This document shows positions 25,410 to 34,447 of a stretch of DNA of 64,000 nucleotides, one piece after another (the first letter of the stretch is position 1; each line of letters opens with the position of its first letter). The notes under the pieces are model-generated. The model saw nothing but the letters and a program-made list of their open reading frames with translations. It was not told the DNA's origin and did not search any database. The DNA lies in NCBI RefSeq assembly GCF_050847355.1, contig NZ_CP193759.1, positions 124,001 through 188,000 of the forward strand, written 5' to 3'. The position numbers and the translations under genes are program-made. Source of the DNA: Limimaricola sp027213785. Lineage in GTDB: Bacteria; Pseudomonadota; Alphaproteobacteria; Rhodobacterales; Rhodobacteraceae.

Positions 25410-26669
25410 ATGAGCCTCGACAGAAGCTGGGTCGAAAGCGCCAATGAGGCCGGGACCGATTTCCCGCTCAACAACCTGCCCTACGGCGTCTTCTCGACCC
25501 CGGGCGGGGGCCCGCGCTGCGGCGTGGCGATCGGCGACATGATCCTCGACGTCGCGGCGCTGGAGCGTGCGGGGATCATCGCGTTGCAAGGCGGCCCCCT
25601 GTTGCAGGCGGCCACTTGGAACCCGCTCATGGCCGCTGGCGCCGAGGCTTGGGCGGCGCTCCGGTCGCGGCTGAGGGAGCTGTTGGCCGAGGGGGCGTCG
25701 CAGGTCGAGGCATTGCGCGCGCATCTGGTGCCGCAGGCCGGGGCCCGCATGCACTTGCCCTTCACGGTGGCCGAGTTCACGGATTTCTATGCCAGCCGCC
25801 ATCACGCCACCAATGTCGGCACGATGTTTCGCGGCGCCGAGAACGCCTTGCCGCCAAACTGGTTGTCGATGCCCATCGGTTACAATGGCCGCGCCTCCTC
25901 GGTCGTGGTGTCGGGCACCGAGATCCGTCGCCCCTGGGGCCAGATCAAGGGACCGGAGGACGCGCTTCCCCGCTTCGCGCCGTCGGCGCGTTTCGACTTC
26001 GAACTGGAGATGGGGGCGATCCTCGGCCAGCCCTCGAACGGAGCGGTGAGCGTCGCAGAGGCCGACGCGATGATCTTCGGCTACGTGCTGCTGAACGACT
26101 GGTCGGCGCGTGACATCCAGGCTTGGGAGTACCAGCCGCTCGGCCCGTTCCAAGGCAAGGCGACGGCGACCTCGATCAGCCCGTGGATCGTCACCGCCGC
26201 AGCGCTGGCGCCGTTTCGAACGTCGACGCCCGAACGCGAGCGCGACCTTCTGCCCTATCTGCGGGAGCCGGGCCCGATGCTCTACGACATCGAGCTTAAG
26301 GTCGAACTCGCCCCCGAAGGCGCAGGGCCGGTCACCATCGCACGGACCAATTACCGCGAGATGTACTACTCCGCCGCGCAGCAACTGGCGCACCATACCA
26401 CCTCGGGCTGCCCGATGCGGGTCGGCGACCTGCTGGGTTCGGGCACCATATCGGGGCCCGCCAGAGAGAGCCGCGGCGCGCTCCTCGAACTAAGCTGGGG
26501 CGGCAGGGAGCCGATCGCCGTCGGTGACCAGACCCGCAGTTTCATCGAGGATGGCGATACGCTGAGGTTCCGGGGCCATGCGCAGGGCGACGGATACCGT
26601 GTCGGTTTCGGCGAATGTACGGGCAAGGTGCTGCCGGCGCTGGACGATCCCTATGAGGACGGCTGCTGA
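25410..26669 (+). CDS. fahA: Fumarylacetoacetase
   Basis: A 419-residue hydrolase with the family N-terminal beta domain (FPLNNLPYGVF) and the C-terminal FAH domain (FTDFYASRHHATNVG, GQIKGP, LNDWSARDIQAWEYQPLGPF, GSGTISGP). It splits fumarylacetoacetate to fumarate and acetoacetate, the last step of homogentisate degradation. GGGGAGGGGAG precedes the ATG. Maleylacetoacetate isomerase, usually adjacent, is absent here; glutathione-dependent isomerisation must be encoded elsewhere or be bypassed. Confidence 0.96.
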   Translation: MSLDRSWVESANEAGTDFPLNNLPYGVFSTPGGGPRCGVAIGDMILDVAALERAGIIALQGGPLLQAATWNPLMAAGAEAWAALRSRLRELLAEGASQVEALRAHLVPQAGARMHLPFTVAEFTDFYASRHHATNVGTMFRGAENALPPNWLSMPIGYNGRASSVVVSGTEIRRPWGQIKGPEDALPRFAPSARFDFELEMGAILGQPSNGAVSVAEADAMIFGYVLLNDWSARDIQAWEYQPLGPFQGKATATSISPWIVTAAALAPFRTSTPERERDLLPYLREPGPMLYDIELKVELAPEGAGPVTIARTNYREMYYSAAQQLAHHTTSGCPMRVGDLLGSGTISGPARESRGALLELSWGGREPIAVGDQTRSFIEDGDTLRFRGHAQGDGYRVGFGECTGKVLPALDDPYEDGC

Positions 26670-26768
26670 GAAGGTCCCCGGCCCGCCGATTGGCCCTCAG
26701 AAGAGCCCGGAACAATCACGAACCGGTGGAGATCGCCGCGAAGCGCCGGCAGGCCGATGTAGCCCGCT

Positions 26769-27776
26769 TCACATCGTCACGCAGATCTTGCCGAAATGCG
26801 CACCGCTTTCCTGATACCGAAAGGCTTGCGCGAGTTCGGACAGCTCGAAGCTGCGGTCGATCACCGGGCGCAGCTTCAACGCGTCGAGCGCCTTCACGAA
26901 GTCGAGCTGATGCGCGCGCGAGCCGACGATCAGGCCCTGAAGGCGTTGCTGGCGCGCCATCAGCAGGGCGGTGGGTACCTCTCCGGCGCGACCGGTGAGC
27001 ACGCCGATCAGCGCGATATGCGCCCCGGGCCGTCCGGCGACGATGGATTGCGCGAGCGTGGCAGGCCCGCCGACCTCGACCACGATATCGACGCCGCGGC
27101 CTCCGGTCATGCGGCGCATTTCCTCGCCCCATTCGGGGGTTTCGCGATAGTTGATGACGTGATCCGCCCCCATCCCGCGCAGGCGCTCGAGCTTCGCATC
27201 CGACGAGGAGGTAGCGATCACGTTAGCGCCCATCGCCTTGGCCAGTTGCAGCGCGTAGATCGACACGCCGCCGGTGCCGAGCACGGCGACCGTGTCGCCG
27301 GCCTTGAGCCCAGCATCGACCACCAGCGCGCGCCAAGCGGTCAGTCCGGCGGTGGTGATGGTCGCCGCCTCCTCGTGGCTCCATTCTTCGGGCGCATGGG
27401 TGAAGCAGCTCGCGGGCAGTGTGACGCGTTCGCGCGCATAGCCGTCACGCCCGTCTCCAGGGGTGCCCGAAAAGTCGAATGGCCGGTCGTCGCCCGCCTG
27501 CCAGTCCGGGAAAAAGCAGGACACGACGGAATCGCCGGCGGCGAAGTCGTCCACGCCTTCGCCGACCGCCTCGACGCGGCCCGCGCCATCGGCCATCGGA
27601 ATTCGCCCGTCCGGCAAGGCCCCCTCGACGGCGCAGCCCCGGTAATCGTGGTAGTTGAGCGAGCTGGCATGCAGGCGCACGGTGATCTCGCCCGGGCCGG
27701 GTGCCGCCGGTTCGGCCACCTCCTCGAGCACGAGGTTGTCGAGGCCGCCCGGCGCCTTGCTCGTTACCTGTTTCAA
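26769..27776 (-). CDS. Zinc-independent MDR-family NAD(P)-dependent oxidoreductase
   Basis: A 335-residue medium-chain dehydrogenase/reductase with a GroES-like N-terminus and a Rossmann domain (VLGTGGVSIYALQLAKAMG). The start is TTG 27776 with AAAGG upstream. At the usual catalytic zinc position the sequence reads SSLNYHDY, without Cys, and no structural-zinc cysteine cluster is present, so it resembles quinone-oxidoreductase-type enzymes rather than alcohol dehydrogenases. It converges on fahA and has no obvious pathway partner. Confidence 0.85.
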   Translation of the reverse strand: MKQVTSKAPGGLDNLVLEEVAEPAAPGPGEITVRLHASSLNYHDYRGCAVEGALPDGRIPMADGAGRVEAVGEGVDDFAAGDSVVSCFFPDWQAGDDRPFDFSGTPGDGRDGYARERVTLPASCFTHAPEEWSHEEAATITTAGLTAWRALVVDAGLKAGDTVAVLGTGGVSIYALQLAKAMGANVIATSSSDAKLERLRGMGADHVINYRETPEWGEEMRRMTGGRGVDIVVEVGGPATLAQSIVAGRPGAHIALIGVLTGRAGEVPTALLMARQQRLQGLIVGSRAHQLDFVKALDALKLRPVIDRSFELSELAQAFRYQESGAHFGKICVTM

Positions 27777-28085
27777 GAGCCTGCCTTTCCTGTTGCCTGT
27801 CCCTGCCGGGGCCGCGCCCCCTTCGATGTCAGGATCTAGCGCATGCGTCGGAATGTCCCGGCACCTCGGAATTCGGGCATGGCCACTGGCCGCGCGACGC
27901 CGGGATCAGGTCCGGCAAGCCGGGCCGATCCCGGCGAGCGAGGTCATATGCGCCTGCCGCCCAAGTTCGAGATCGCCATCCGCCGCGTTCATCCGCACGC
28001 ATTACCCATGCAGATGGGCGGCCAGCCCATCGCGGGCCTTCTCTTCTTCGAGTGAAATGGGCCGACCCATTGGTGTCTCCGTTCG
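27777..28085. other. Intergenic region, promoter of the MDR gene
   Basis: About 310 bp between the MDR start and the end of the carnitine dehydrogenase gene. A 70-codon open frame at 27843-28055 on the plus strand lacks a ribosome-binding site and is not called. No strong terminator hairpin was identified. Confidence 0.4.
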
Positions 28086-29507
28086 TCAGCTGCGTTGCCC
28101 GACGGTGCCACCGGCGCCCTCGGCGGGACGCCCGGCATGGGCCGCGGCCAGGGTTTCGAGCGCCGCCGCTACCTGCGGTTCGGGGGGGCAGGCGCGGCGG
28201 GACGTCAGGTCGGTGTGCAAAAGCAGGGTCTCGATCGTCGCCGCGAGAGTCCCGTCGGGCTTGGTCACGCGGTGGAACAGCTTCATCTTCTTGCCCGCCG
28301 CCTCGAGCAGCTGCGTGGTCACCGTCAGCATCGTGCCGCGATGCACCTCGTCGAGATACCGGATACGGGTGTCGACGGTGAAAAAGCTCTTGCCCGAAGC
28401 GATATAGGCCGCGTCGGCGCCGATCAGCTTCATCAGCTCATCGGTCGCCCGGCTGCCCAGTTCGAGATAGGCGGCCTCGTTCATGTGTCCGTTATAGTCG
28501 GTCCAGGTCACCGGTACGGATTTGCGCAGCGTGATCGGCAGCCCGTCGATCTCCCCGCCTTCGGGCAGGCTCCGCTCATGTTCGAGAAGGACGCCGCCTG
28601 CACCGCTGCCGGTCTGGCGCAGGCCGCGCAGGATGGCAACGAGGTTGTCGTCGCGCAGCCGCTCCAGCGCACGGATCGATTGGTGCCCGGACTGGGCATC
28701 GGACTGGCGACCGATCGTGTCGATCAGCGCATCGTCCAGCTCTGGCACGTCCGTCAGCTTGCTCCGGGGCCAGCCGAGGGTCGGGCCGAACTGCTCGATA
28801 TAGGCTCGCATGCCGGCCTCGCCGCCGGCGATGCGGTAGGTCTCGAACAGCCCCATCTGTGCCCAGCGAAGACCGAAGCTCATGCGGATCGCGTCGTCGA
28901 TCTCCGATGTCGTGGCGATGCCGTCCTCGAGCATCCACAACGCCTCGCGCCACACCGCCTCCTGGAACCGGTTGCCGATGAAGGCGTCGATTTCCTTGCG
29001 CAGCACGAGTGGATGCATGCCGATCGAGGCGACGACCTCGCGGGCGCCATCGCAATACCGCGCCTCCCCCGAGATCTCGGCCAGGGGCAGCAGATAGACC
29101 GGGTTGAACGGATGCACCACTACGACCGGCGCGCCGCGTGCGGCGAGGTCGCTGGCCTTGAAGCCCGAGGTGGAGGAGGCGACGAAGCCGCCCTCGGGCA
29201 GGTGGGCGGCGATCTCGGCATAGACCGCGTGCTTGAGGTCGAGCCTCTCCGACACGCTTTCCTGCACCCAATCCGCCCCCGCCACCGCATCCGCGACGGA
29301 AGAGGCGAAGCTCAGCCGGCCCTCAAGCGGCAGCGGCCGGTCGTATAGGGCGGGCAGCGAGGCCCGGGCATCGTCGAGCACCTCGCCGATCTTGCGCTCG
29401 GCGTCGGGGTCGGGGTCGAAGACCGCGACGTCCCAGCCGTTGAGCAGGAAACGGGCGGCCCAGCCGCCGCCGACGACGCCGCCGCCGATGATCGCCGCGC
29501 GGCTCAT
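28086..29507 (-). CDS. L-carnitine dehydrogenase fused to betainyl-CoA thioesterase
   Basis: A 473-residue bifunctional protein. Residues about 1-310 are a 3-hydroxyacyl-CoA-dehydrogenase-like carnitine dehydrogenase (IIGGGVVGGGWAARFL, HPFNPVYLLPLAEISG, FIGNRFQEAVWREALWM). Residues about 330-450 are a 4HBT hotdog domain (TWTDYNGHMNEAAYLELG). Known chemistry: L-carnitine is oxidised to 3-dehydrocarnitine; after BKACE cleavage the thioesterase hydrolyses betainyl-CoA to glycine betaine. Pseudomonas has these as separate cdhA and cdhB; fused forms occur in alphaproteobacteria. It overlaps the BKACE gene by 4 bp. Confidence 0.93.
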   Translation of the reverse strand: MSRAAIIGGGVVGGGWAARFLLNGWDVAVFDPDPDAERKIGEVLDDARASLPALYDRPLPLEGRLSFASSVADAVAGADWVQESVSERLDLKHAVYAEIAAHLPEGGFVASSTSGFKASDLAARGAPVVVVHPFNPVYLLPLAEISGEARYCDGAREVVASIGMHPLVLRKEIDAFIGNRFQEAVWREALWMLEDGIATTSEIDDAIRMSFGLRWAQMGLFETYRIAGGEAGMRAYIEQFGPTLGWPRSKLTDVPELDDALIDTIGRQSDAQSGHQSIRALERLRDDNLVAILRGLRQTGSGAGGVLLEHERSLPEGGEIDGLPITLRKSVPVTWTDYNGHMNEAAYLELGSRATDELMKLIGADAAYIASGKSFFTVDTRIRYLDEVHRGTMLTVTTQLLEAAGKKMKLFHRVTKPDGTLAATIETLLLHTDLTSRRACPPEPQVAAALETLAAAHAGRPAEGAGGTVGQRS

Positions 29508-30427
29508 GCCGGCAGGTCACCGGGCGCGCGCTTGCTCAGCCCGAGCTGGTCGCGAACCTCCTGCGGACCCATGAGCGTGGCACCCATGTTCGACAGCAGG
29601 CTGGCCGCCTTCTCGACCAGCTGCCCGTTGGTCGCCAGCACGCCACGCTCGAGATAGAGATTGTCCTCGAGGCCGACGCGGACATTGCCCCCCGCCAAGG
29701 CGGCGGCGGCGACATAGGGCATCTGGTCGCGCCCGAGGCTGAAGGCCGACCAGTTCCAGCTTTCGGGCACGTTGTTGACCATCGCCATGAAGGTGTTGAG
29801 GTCGTTGGGCGCGCCCCACGGCACGCCCATGCACAGCTGCACCAGCGCCGGGTCGTCCAGCACGCCCTCGCGGACCAGCTGCTTGGCGAACCACAAATGT
29901 CCGGTGTCGAAGGCCTCGATCTCCGGCTTCACGCCGAGCTCGGTCATCTGGGCGCCCATGGACCGCAGCATGGCGGTGGTGTTGGTCATGACGTAATCGC
30001 CATCGCCGAAATTCATCGAGCCGCAATCGAGCGTGCAGATCTCCGGCAGGCAGGCGCGGATATGGGCCATGCGCTCGGTCGCGCCGGCCATGTCGGTCTG
30101 GGCCGCGTCGACATCCATGGGCGTCTCGACCCCGCCGAAGGCGAGGTCGCCGCCGACCCCCGCCGTCAGGTTGAGCACCATGTCGATATCGGCCGACCGG
30201 ATGCGGTCGGTCACCTCGCGGTAGAGATCGAGGTCGCGGCAGGGCGCGCCGGTCTCGGGGTCGCGCACGTGGCAATGCACGATCGCGGCCCCCGCCTTCG
30301 CGGCGTCGATGGCGGCGTCGGCGATCTCCTTGGGCGAGCGGGGCACGAGGCGGCTCTTGTCCTGCGTGGCCCCGGCCCCGGTGATCGCGGCGGTGAGGAA
30401 TATCTTGCGGTTCATCTCGAGTGGCAT
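29504..30427 (-). CDS. BKACE-family 3-dehydrocarnitine cleavage enzyme (DUF849)
   Basis: A 307-residue zinc-dependent TIM-barrel enzyme. The metal-ligand motif HCHVRDPETG places histidines at 51 and 53; LEDNLYLERG is the conserved C-terminal loop. BKACE enzymes transfer the acyl part of a beta-keto acid from acetyl-CoA; the carnitine member (CdhC) converts 3-dehydrocarnitine and acetyl-CoA to betainyl-CoA and acetoacetate. The adjoining fused dehydrogenase-thioesterase supplies substrate and consumes product, so this specificity is well supported. AGGAG lies just before ATG 30427. Confidence 0.93.
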   Translation of the reverse strand: MPLEMNRKIFLTAAITGAGATQDKSRLVPRSPKEIADAAIDAAKAGAAIVHCHVRDPETGAPCRDLDLYREVTDRIRSADIDMVLNLTAGVGGDLAFGGVETPMDVDAAQTDMAGATERMAHIRACLPEICTLDCGSMNFGDGDYVMTNTTAMLRSMGAQMTELGVKPEIEAFDTGHLWFAKQLVREGVLDDPALVQLCMGVPWGAPNDLNTFMAMVNNVPESWNWSAFSLGRDQMPYVAAAALAGGNVRVGLEDNLYLERGVLATNGQLVEKAASLLSNMGATLMGPQEVRDQLGLSKRAPGDLPA

Positions 30428-30446
30428 GACCTCTCCTGTCCTTTCG

Positions 30447-31232
30447 TTACCGGCCCTTCCAGACCGGGTCGCGTTTCTCGGCGAAGGCGCGGGCGCCCTC
30501 CTTCTGATCCTCGGAGCGATAGAGCCGTTCGACCGTCTCGAACTGGCTGCCGGTGACGCGGTTCATGGCATCCTGGAACTTCATGTCCTCCGCCTCGCGG
30601 GCGATCTCCTTGATCGCCGCGAAGACCAGCGGCGGCCCGGCGGCCAGCTCCTCGGCCATGGCGCGCGCCGCCGTCATCAGCTCGGCGGCGGGCAGGATGC
30701 GATTGACGAGACCCCAGCGATGCGCCTCCTGCGCGTCGAACCAGCGGCCGGTAAAAAGCAGCTCCATCGCGATGTGATAGGGGATGCGCTTGGGCAGCTT
30801 GATCGTGGCGGCATCCGCCACCGTCCCCGACCTGATCTCCGGCAGGGCGAAGCTGGCGTGATCGGCGGCGAGGATGATGTCGGCGCTGATCGCCAGCTCC
30901 AGCCCGCCGCCGCAGGCGATGCCGTTCACCGCGGCGATGACCGGCTTGTTGAGCCCGCGCAGCTCCTGCAGCCCGCCGAAGCCGCCCTTGCCGTAATCGG
31001 CATCGACCGCCTCGCCCTCGGCGGCGGCCTTGAGGTCCCAGCCGGGGCAGAAGAACTTCTCGCCCGCGCCGGTGATGACCGCCACCCGCAGCTCGGGGTC
31101 GTCGCGAAAACCGGTGAAGATCTCGCCCAGCTCGCGGCTGGTGGCCGTGTCGATGGCATTGGCCTTGGGCCGGTCCAGCGTCACCTCGAGTACCGCGCCG
31201 CGGCGCTCGGTGCGCACGTTCGAAGATGTCAT
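30447..31232 (-). CDS. caiD: Enoyl-CoA hydratase, probable crotonobetainyl-CoA hydratase
   Basis: A 261-residue crotonase, the same length as E. coli CaiD. ATG 31232 is chosen: it overlaps the ligase stop codon (ATGA) and has GGAGAG upstream, whereas the longer open frame is non-conserved. The oxyanion-hole segments are FCPGWDLKAAAEG and NGIACGGGLELA; the catalytic Glu region is SFALPEIRSGTVADA. It would hydrate crotonobetainyl-CoA to L-carnitinyl-CoA, linking the dehydrogenase and ligase genes to carnitine dehydrogenase. A generic enoyl-CoA hydratase role is the alternative. Confidence 0.85.
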   Translation of the reverse strand: MTSSNVRTERRGAVLEVTLDRPKANAIDTATSRELGEIFTGFRDDPELRVAVITGAGEKFFCPGWDLKAAAEGEAVDADYGKGGFGGLQELRGLNKPVIAAVNGIACGGGLELAISADIILAADHASFALPEIRSGTVADAATIKLPKRIPYHIAMELLFTGRWFDAQEAHRWGLVNRILPAAELMTAARAMAEELAAGPPLVFAAIKEIAREAEDMKFQDAMNRVTGSQFETVERLYRSEDQKEGARAFAEKRDPVWKGR

Positions 31233-33283
31233 CGGCTCTCTCCCATCCTGATGAGCGCGTCCGCTGCCACGGCATCCGTCGCGCGGCAGAGCAGCGGATT
31301 GATTTCGACCTCCTGCAGCCGATCCGCATGAAGCCTGACAAACTCCTGCAATGCCATGACCGTATCGAGCACGGCCTGCATATCGGCTGTTGCCCGCCCG
31401 CGATAGCCGGTCAGCAGCGCACCGGTCCCCAGCCCGGCAAGCGCCTCCGCGACCGCGCCGCGGCTGGCGGGGACCAGCATCGAGGCGGTGTCGCCGATCA
31501 GCTCGGTGAGGATGCCGCCGAGCCCCAGCGTCAGGACGAAGCCATGCGCCGGATCGCGGATCACCCCGACGAGAAGCTCGGCCACGCAACCGGTGATCAT
31601 TTCCTCGACGAGAAAGCTCTCGGCCGGCATCGCCTCTGCCGCCTCGCGCACTGCCCCGGCGTCTGCGAGGTTCAGCGCGACCGCCCCGGCCTCGGTCTTG
31701 TGGGCGATGCCCTCGCCCTTCAGCACGACCGGAAAGCCGATCGCGGCGGCGGCGGCCCCGGCCGCCTCGGCTGAGGCGGCGCGGGTCGATCTCGGCACCC
31801 GGATTCCAGCCGCGCGGAGCAGCGCCTTGGCCTCGGCCTCGGGGTAGATGCGGGTCGCGCCCCGCACTTCGTTCGGGATCAGCACGGGCTCGGGCATGGC
31901 GCCGTTCCGGTCCCTATACCCCCTGATCCCGGCGGCGGCGCGGATCGCGTGGAGCGCCTCGCCCATGCCGCAAAGCGGTGTGATGCCGAGCCGCAGTGCC
32001 CGTATCGCGACCGCCTCGGGCAGCCCCTCGGCCAAGAGCGAGACCAGCGCCATCGGCGTGCCGGTGGCATCTTGCGCAGCCGCCGCCGCGCGGAGCACCT
32101 GATCGTACTCGGGCGCGTCGAAACGGTCGTCGCGGGGAAAGTCGATCACGACGCAGCCAAGCGCCAGATCGGCGTCGCACAGGGCGCTGAAACAGGCCGC
32201 GAGCGCCGCCTCGTCGCCCCAGATATAGGTGTTGTAATCGAGCGGGTTCGCGAGCGCGACCTTGGGGCCGAGCTCGGCGCGGAGCGCCGCATGCTGGCCC
32301 GGTTCCAGCGGCGGAAAGACCATGCCCGCCGCCTCGCCCATATCGGCCATCAGCGACGCCTCGCCGCCCGAGCAGGAGGCCGAGGCGATGCGCGTCGAGG
32401 CCAGCCCGCCGGTCACATGCAGAAGCTTCAGCGTCTCGACCAGTTCCGCCGGGGTGTCGACCTGCGCGATGCCGAGCCGCCGCAGCAGCGCCCGCGCGCC
32501 GGCATCGCTACCGGTGACCGAAGCAGTGTGCGACACCGCCGCCGCCTGCGCCTGTCCCGAGGTGCCGACCTTCAGCGCGGCGACGGGCTTGCCCAGCTCG
32601 CGCGCGCGGCGGGCCAGCCGCTCGAAGGCGGGCAGGTTTCCGATGCCCTCGATATGCAGCCCCAGCGCGGTGATGCGCGGATCCTCGAGCAACGCGATGC
32701 CCAGATCCACCATCGAGGTCTGGGCCTGATTGCCGGCAGCCACGACGACGGCCAATGGCAGGCCCCGGCGTTGCATGGTGAGGTTGATCAGCACGTTCGA
32801 AGACTGGCCAATGACTGCCACACCGCTGTCGCAGGGCGTCATGCCGTGCCGGTCGGGCCACAGCGCGACCTGATCGAGCGCGTTGACCATGCCGTAGCAG
32901 TTCGGGCCGAGCACCCGCATCCCGCCCGCCGCCGCGACCAGATCGGCCTGCAGCGTCACGCCGTCGGACAGCTCGGATACCGCCTCGCTGAACCCCGCCG
33001 CGAAGCACACCGCGCCGCCGCAGCCCATGGCCGACAGCTTGGCCACGACCTCGACCGTCAGCAAGCGGTTGACGCCGATGAAGGCGGCGTCGGGCCTGCC
33101 GGGGAGCGCCGCGAGATCGGGATAGGCGGGCAGGCCGCCGACCTCGGCCTTCCCGGGATGCACCGGCCAGATCGGCCCGGCGAAACCCGCCGCCCGGCAC
33201 TGGCGTACCACGTTCTCGCACCAGATCCCGCCGCCGATGACGGCGATGGCGCGCGGCGAGAAGAAGCGGCCGAGCGGCTCCAC
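31229..33283 (-). CDS. NDP-forming acyl-CoA ligase (acetyl-CoA synthetase ADP-forming-like)
   Basis: A 684-residue protein starting at GTG 33283, three bases after the acyl-CoA dehydrogenase stop codon. It has an N-terminal CoA-binding Rossmann domain (about 8-130), two succinyl-CoA-ligase-like domains with the phosphohistidine loop AAVSHTASVTGSDA, and a C-terminal ATP-grasp domain (VVLKGEGIAHKTEAGAV, VEEMITG). Such enzymes form acyl-CoA with ADP and phosphate. In this operon it takes the place usually held by AMP-forming CaiC, so it probably activates gamma-butyrobetaine, crotonobetaine or carnitine. It could also act on another betaine-type acid. Confidence 0.86.
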   Translation of the reverse strand: MEPLGRFFSPRAIAVIGGGIWCENVVRQCRAAGFAGPIWPVHPGKAEVGGLPAYPDLAALPGRPDAAFIGVNRLLTVEVVAKLSAMGCGGAVCFAAGFSEAVSELSDGVTLQADLVAAAGGMRVLGPNCYGMVNALDQVALWPDRHGMTPCDSGVAVIGQSSNVLINLTMQRRGLPLAVVVAAGNQAQTSMVDLGIALLEDPRITALGLHIEGIGNLPAFERLARRARELGKPVAALKVGTSGQAQAAAVSHTASVTGSDAGARALLRRLGIAQVDTPAELVETLKLLHVTGGLASTRIASASCSGGEASLMADMGEAAGMVFPPLEPGQHAALRAELGPKVALANPLDYNTYIWGDEAALAACFSALCDADLALGCVVIDFPRDDRFDAPEYDQVLRAAAAAQDATGTPMALVSLLAEGLPEAVAIRALRLGITPLCGMGEALHAIRAAAGIRGYRDRNGAMPEPVLIPNEVRGATRIYPEAEAKALLRAAGIRVPRSTRAASAEAAGAAAAAIGFPVVLKGEGIAHKTEAGAVALNLADAGAVREAAEAMPAESFLVEEMITGCVAELLVGVIRDPAHGFVLTLGLGGILTELIGDTASMLVPASRGAVAEALAGLGTGALLTGYRGRATADMQAVLDTVMALQEFVRLHADRLQEVEINPLLCRATDAVAADALIRMGESR

Positions 33284-33286
33284 GGA

Positions 33287-34447
33287 TCAGGCGCCCAGCG
33301 GCCGGAAGAGCTCCCGGCTGATGATGTGGCGCTGGATCTCGGAGGTGCCGTCCCAGATCCGCTCGACCCGGGCGTCGCGCCAGAAGCGCTCGATCGGCAG
33401 CTCGTCCATCAGCCCCATGCCGCCATGGATCTGCAGCGCCGCGTCGGTCACCCGCGCCAGCATCTCCGAGGCGTAGAGCTTTGCCGAGGCGATCTCGCGG
33501 TTCGCCGACAGGCCCTGGTCGAGCCGCCATGCCGAAGAGAGCGTGAGCAGGTCGGCGGCGTCGATTTCGGTGATCATGTCGGCGATCTGGAAGCCAACGC
33601 CCTGGAACTTGGCAATCGGCTGGCCGAACTGCTGGCGCTCGGCCGCGTAGTGCAACGCGTGGTCGAAGACCCGGCGGGCGCGGCCCACCGACATGGTCGC
33701 CACGGTGATCCGCGTGGCATAGAGCCATTCGTTCATCACCGCGAAACCACCATCGACCTCGCCCAGCACCTGCGCGTCGGGCAGCCGGCAGTCGTCGAAA
33801 TACAGGTTGCAGTTCTTGTAGCCGCGATGCGAGACCGAGTTGTAGCCGCGCGCCACCTCGAAGCCCGGCGTGTCGCGGTCGACAAGGAAGCAGGTGATGC
33901 GCTTCTTGGGCCCGCGCGGGGTGTCGTCGACGCCGGTGGCAACGAAGACGATGAAGAAATCTGCGTGGTCGGCACCCGAGATGAAGTGCTTGGAGCCGTT
34001 GATCACCCAGTCGTCGCCGTCGCGCGTGGCGGTGCATTTCATGCCGCGCACGTCCGAGCCGGCATCGGGCTCGGTCATCGCCAGCGCGTCCATCCGCTCG
34101 CCGCGCACGGCGGGCATCAGGTAGCGGTCGACCTGCTCGCCCTCGCAGGCCATCAGGATGTTCTGCGGCCGACCGAAGAAGTGGGTCAGCGCCATCGAGC
34201 CACGACCCAGCTCGCGCTCGACAAGGGCGAATTCGAGATGCGACAGGCCCGGCCCGCCGACGCTTTCGGGAAAGTTGCAGGCGTAGAAGCCCAGATCGAT
34301 GACCTTGCGCTTGATCTCCTGCGCGATCTCGGCGGGCACCTCGCCCGTTCGCTCGACCTCGGCTTCGTGCGGATAGATCTCGTTTTCGACGAAGCTGCGG
34401 ACGGTGGAGACGATCATCTCCTGTTCGTCGCTCAGACCAAAATTCAT
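33287..34447 (-). CDS. Acyl-CoA dehydrogenase, probable gamma-butyrobetainyl-CoA dehydrogenase
   Basis: A 386-residue flavoprotein. ATG 34447 is chosen for MNFGLSDEQEMIV, the usual N-terminus. FAD and substrate motifs are present (AMTEPDAGSDVRGMK, ISGADHADFF, QIHGGMGLMDELPIERFWRDAR). The segment that usually carries the catalytic glutamate as YEGTSEIQ reads IWDGTSEIQ, giving Asp366 instead of Glu. First in a five-gene operon with ligase, hydratase, BKACE and carnitine dehydrogenase, it probably oxidises gamma-butyrobetainyl-CoA to crotonobetainyl-CoA. The acyl substrate is inferred from neighbours. Confidence 0.87.
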   Translation of the reverse strand: MNFGLSDEQEMIVSTVRSFVENEIYPHEAEVERTGEVPAEIAQEIKRKVIDLGFYACNFPESVGGPGLSHLEFALVERELGRGSMALTHFFGRPQNILMACEGEQVDRYLMPAVRGERMDALAMTEPDAGSDVRGMKCTATRDGDDWVINGSKHFISGADHADFFIVFVATGVDDTPRGPKKRITCFLVDRDTPGFEVARGYNSVSHRGYKNCNLYFDDCRLPDAQVLGEVDGGFAVMNEWLYATRITVATMSVGRARRVFDHALHYAAERQQFGQPIAKFQGVGFQIADMITEIDAADLLTLSSAWRLDQGLSANREIASAKLYASEMLARVTDAALQIHGGMGLMDELPIERFWRDARVERIWDGTSEIQRHIISRELFRPLGA

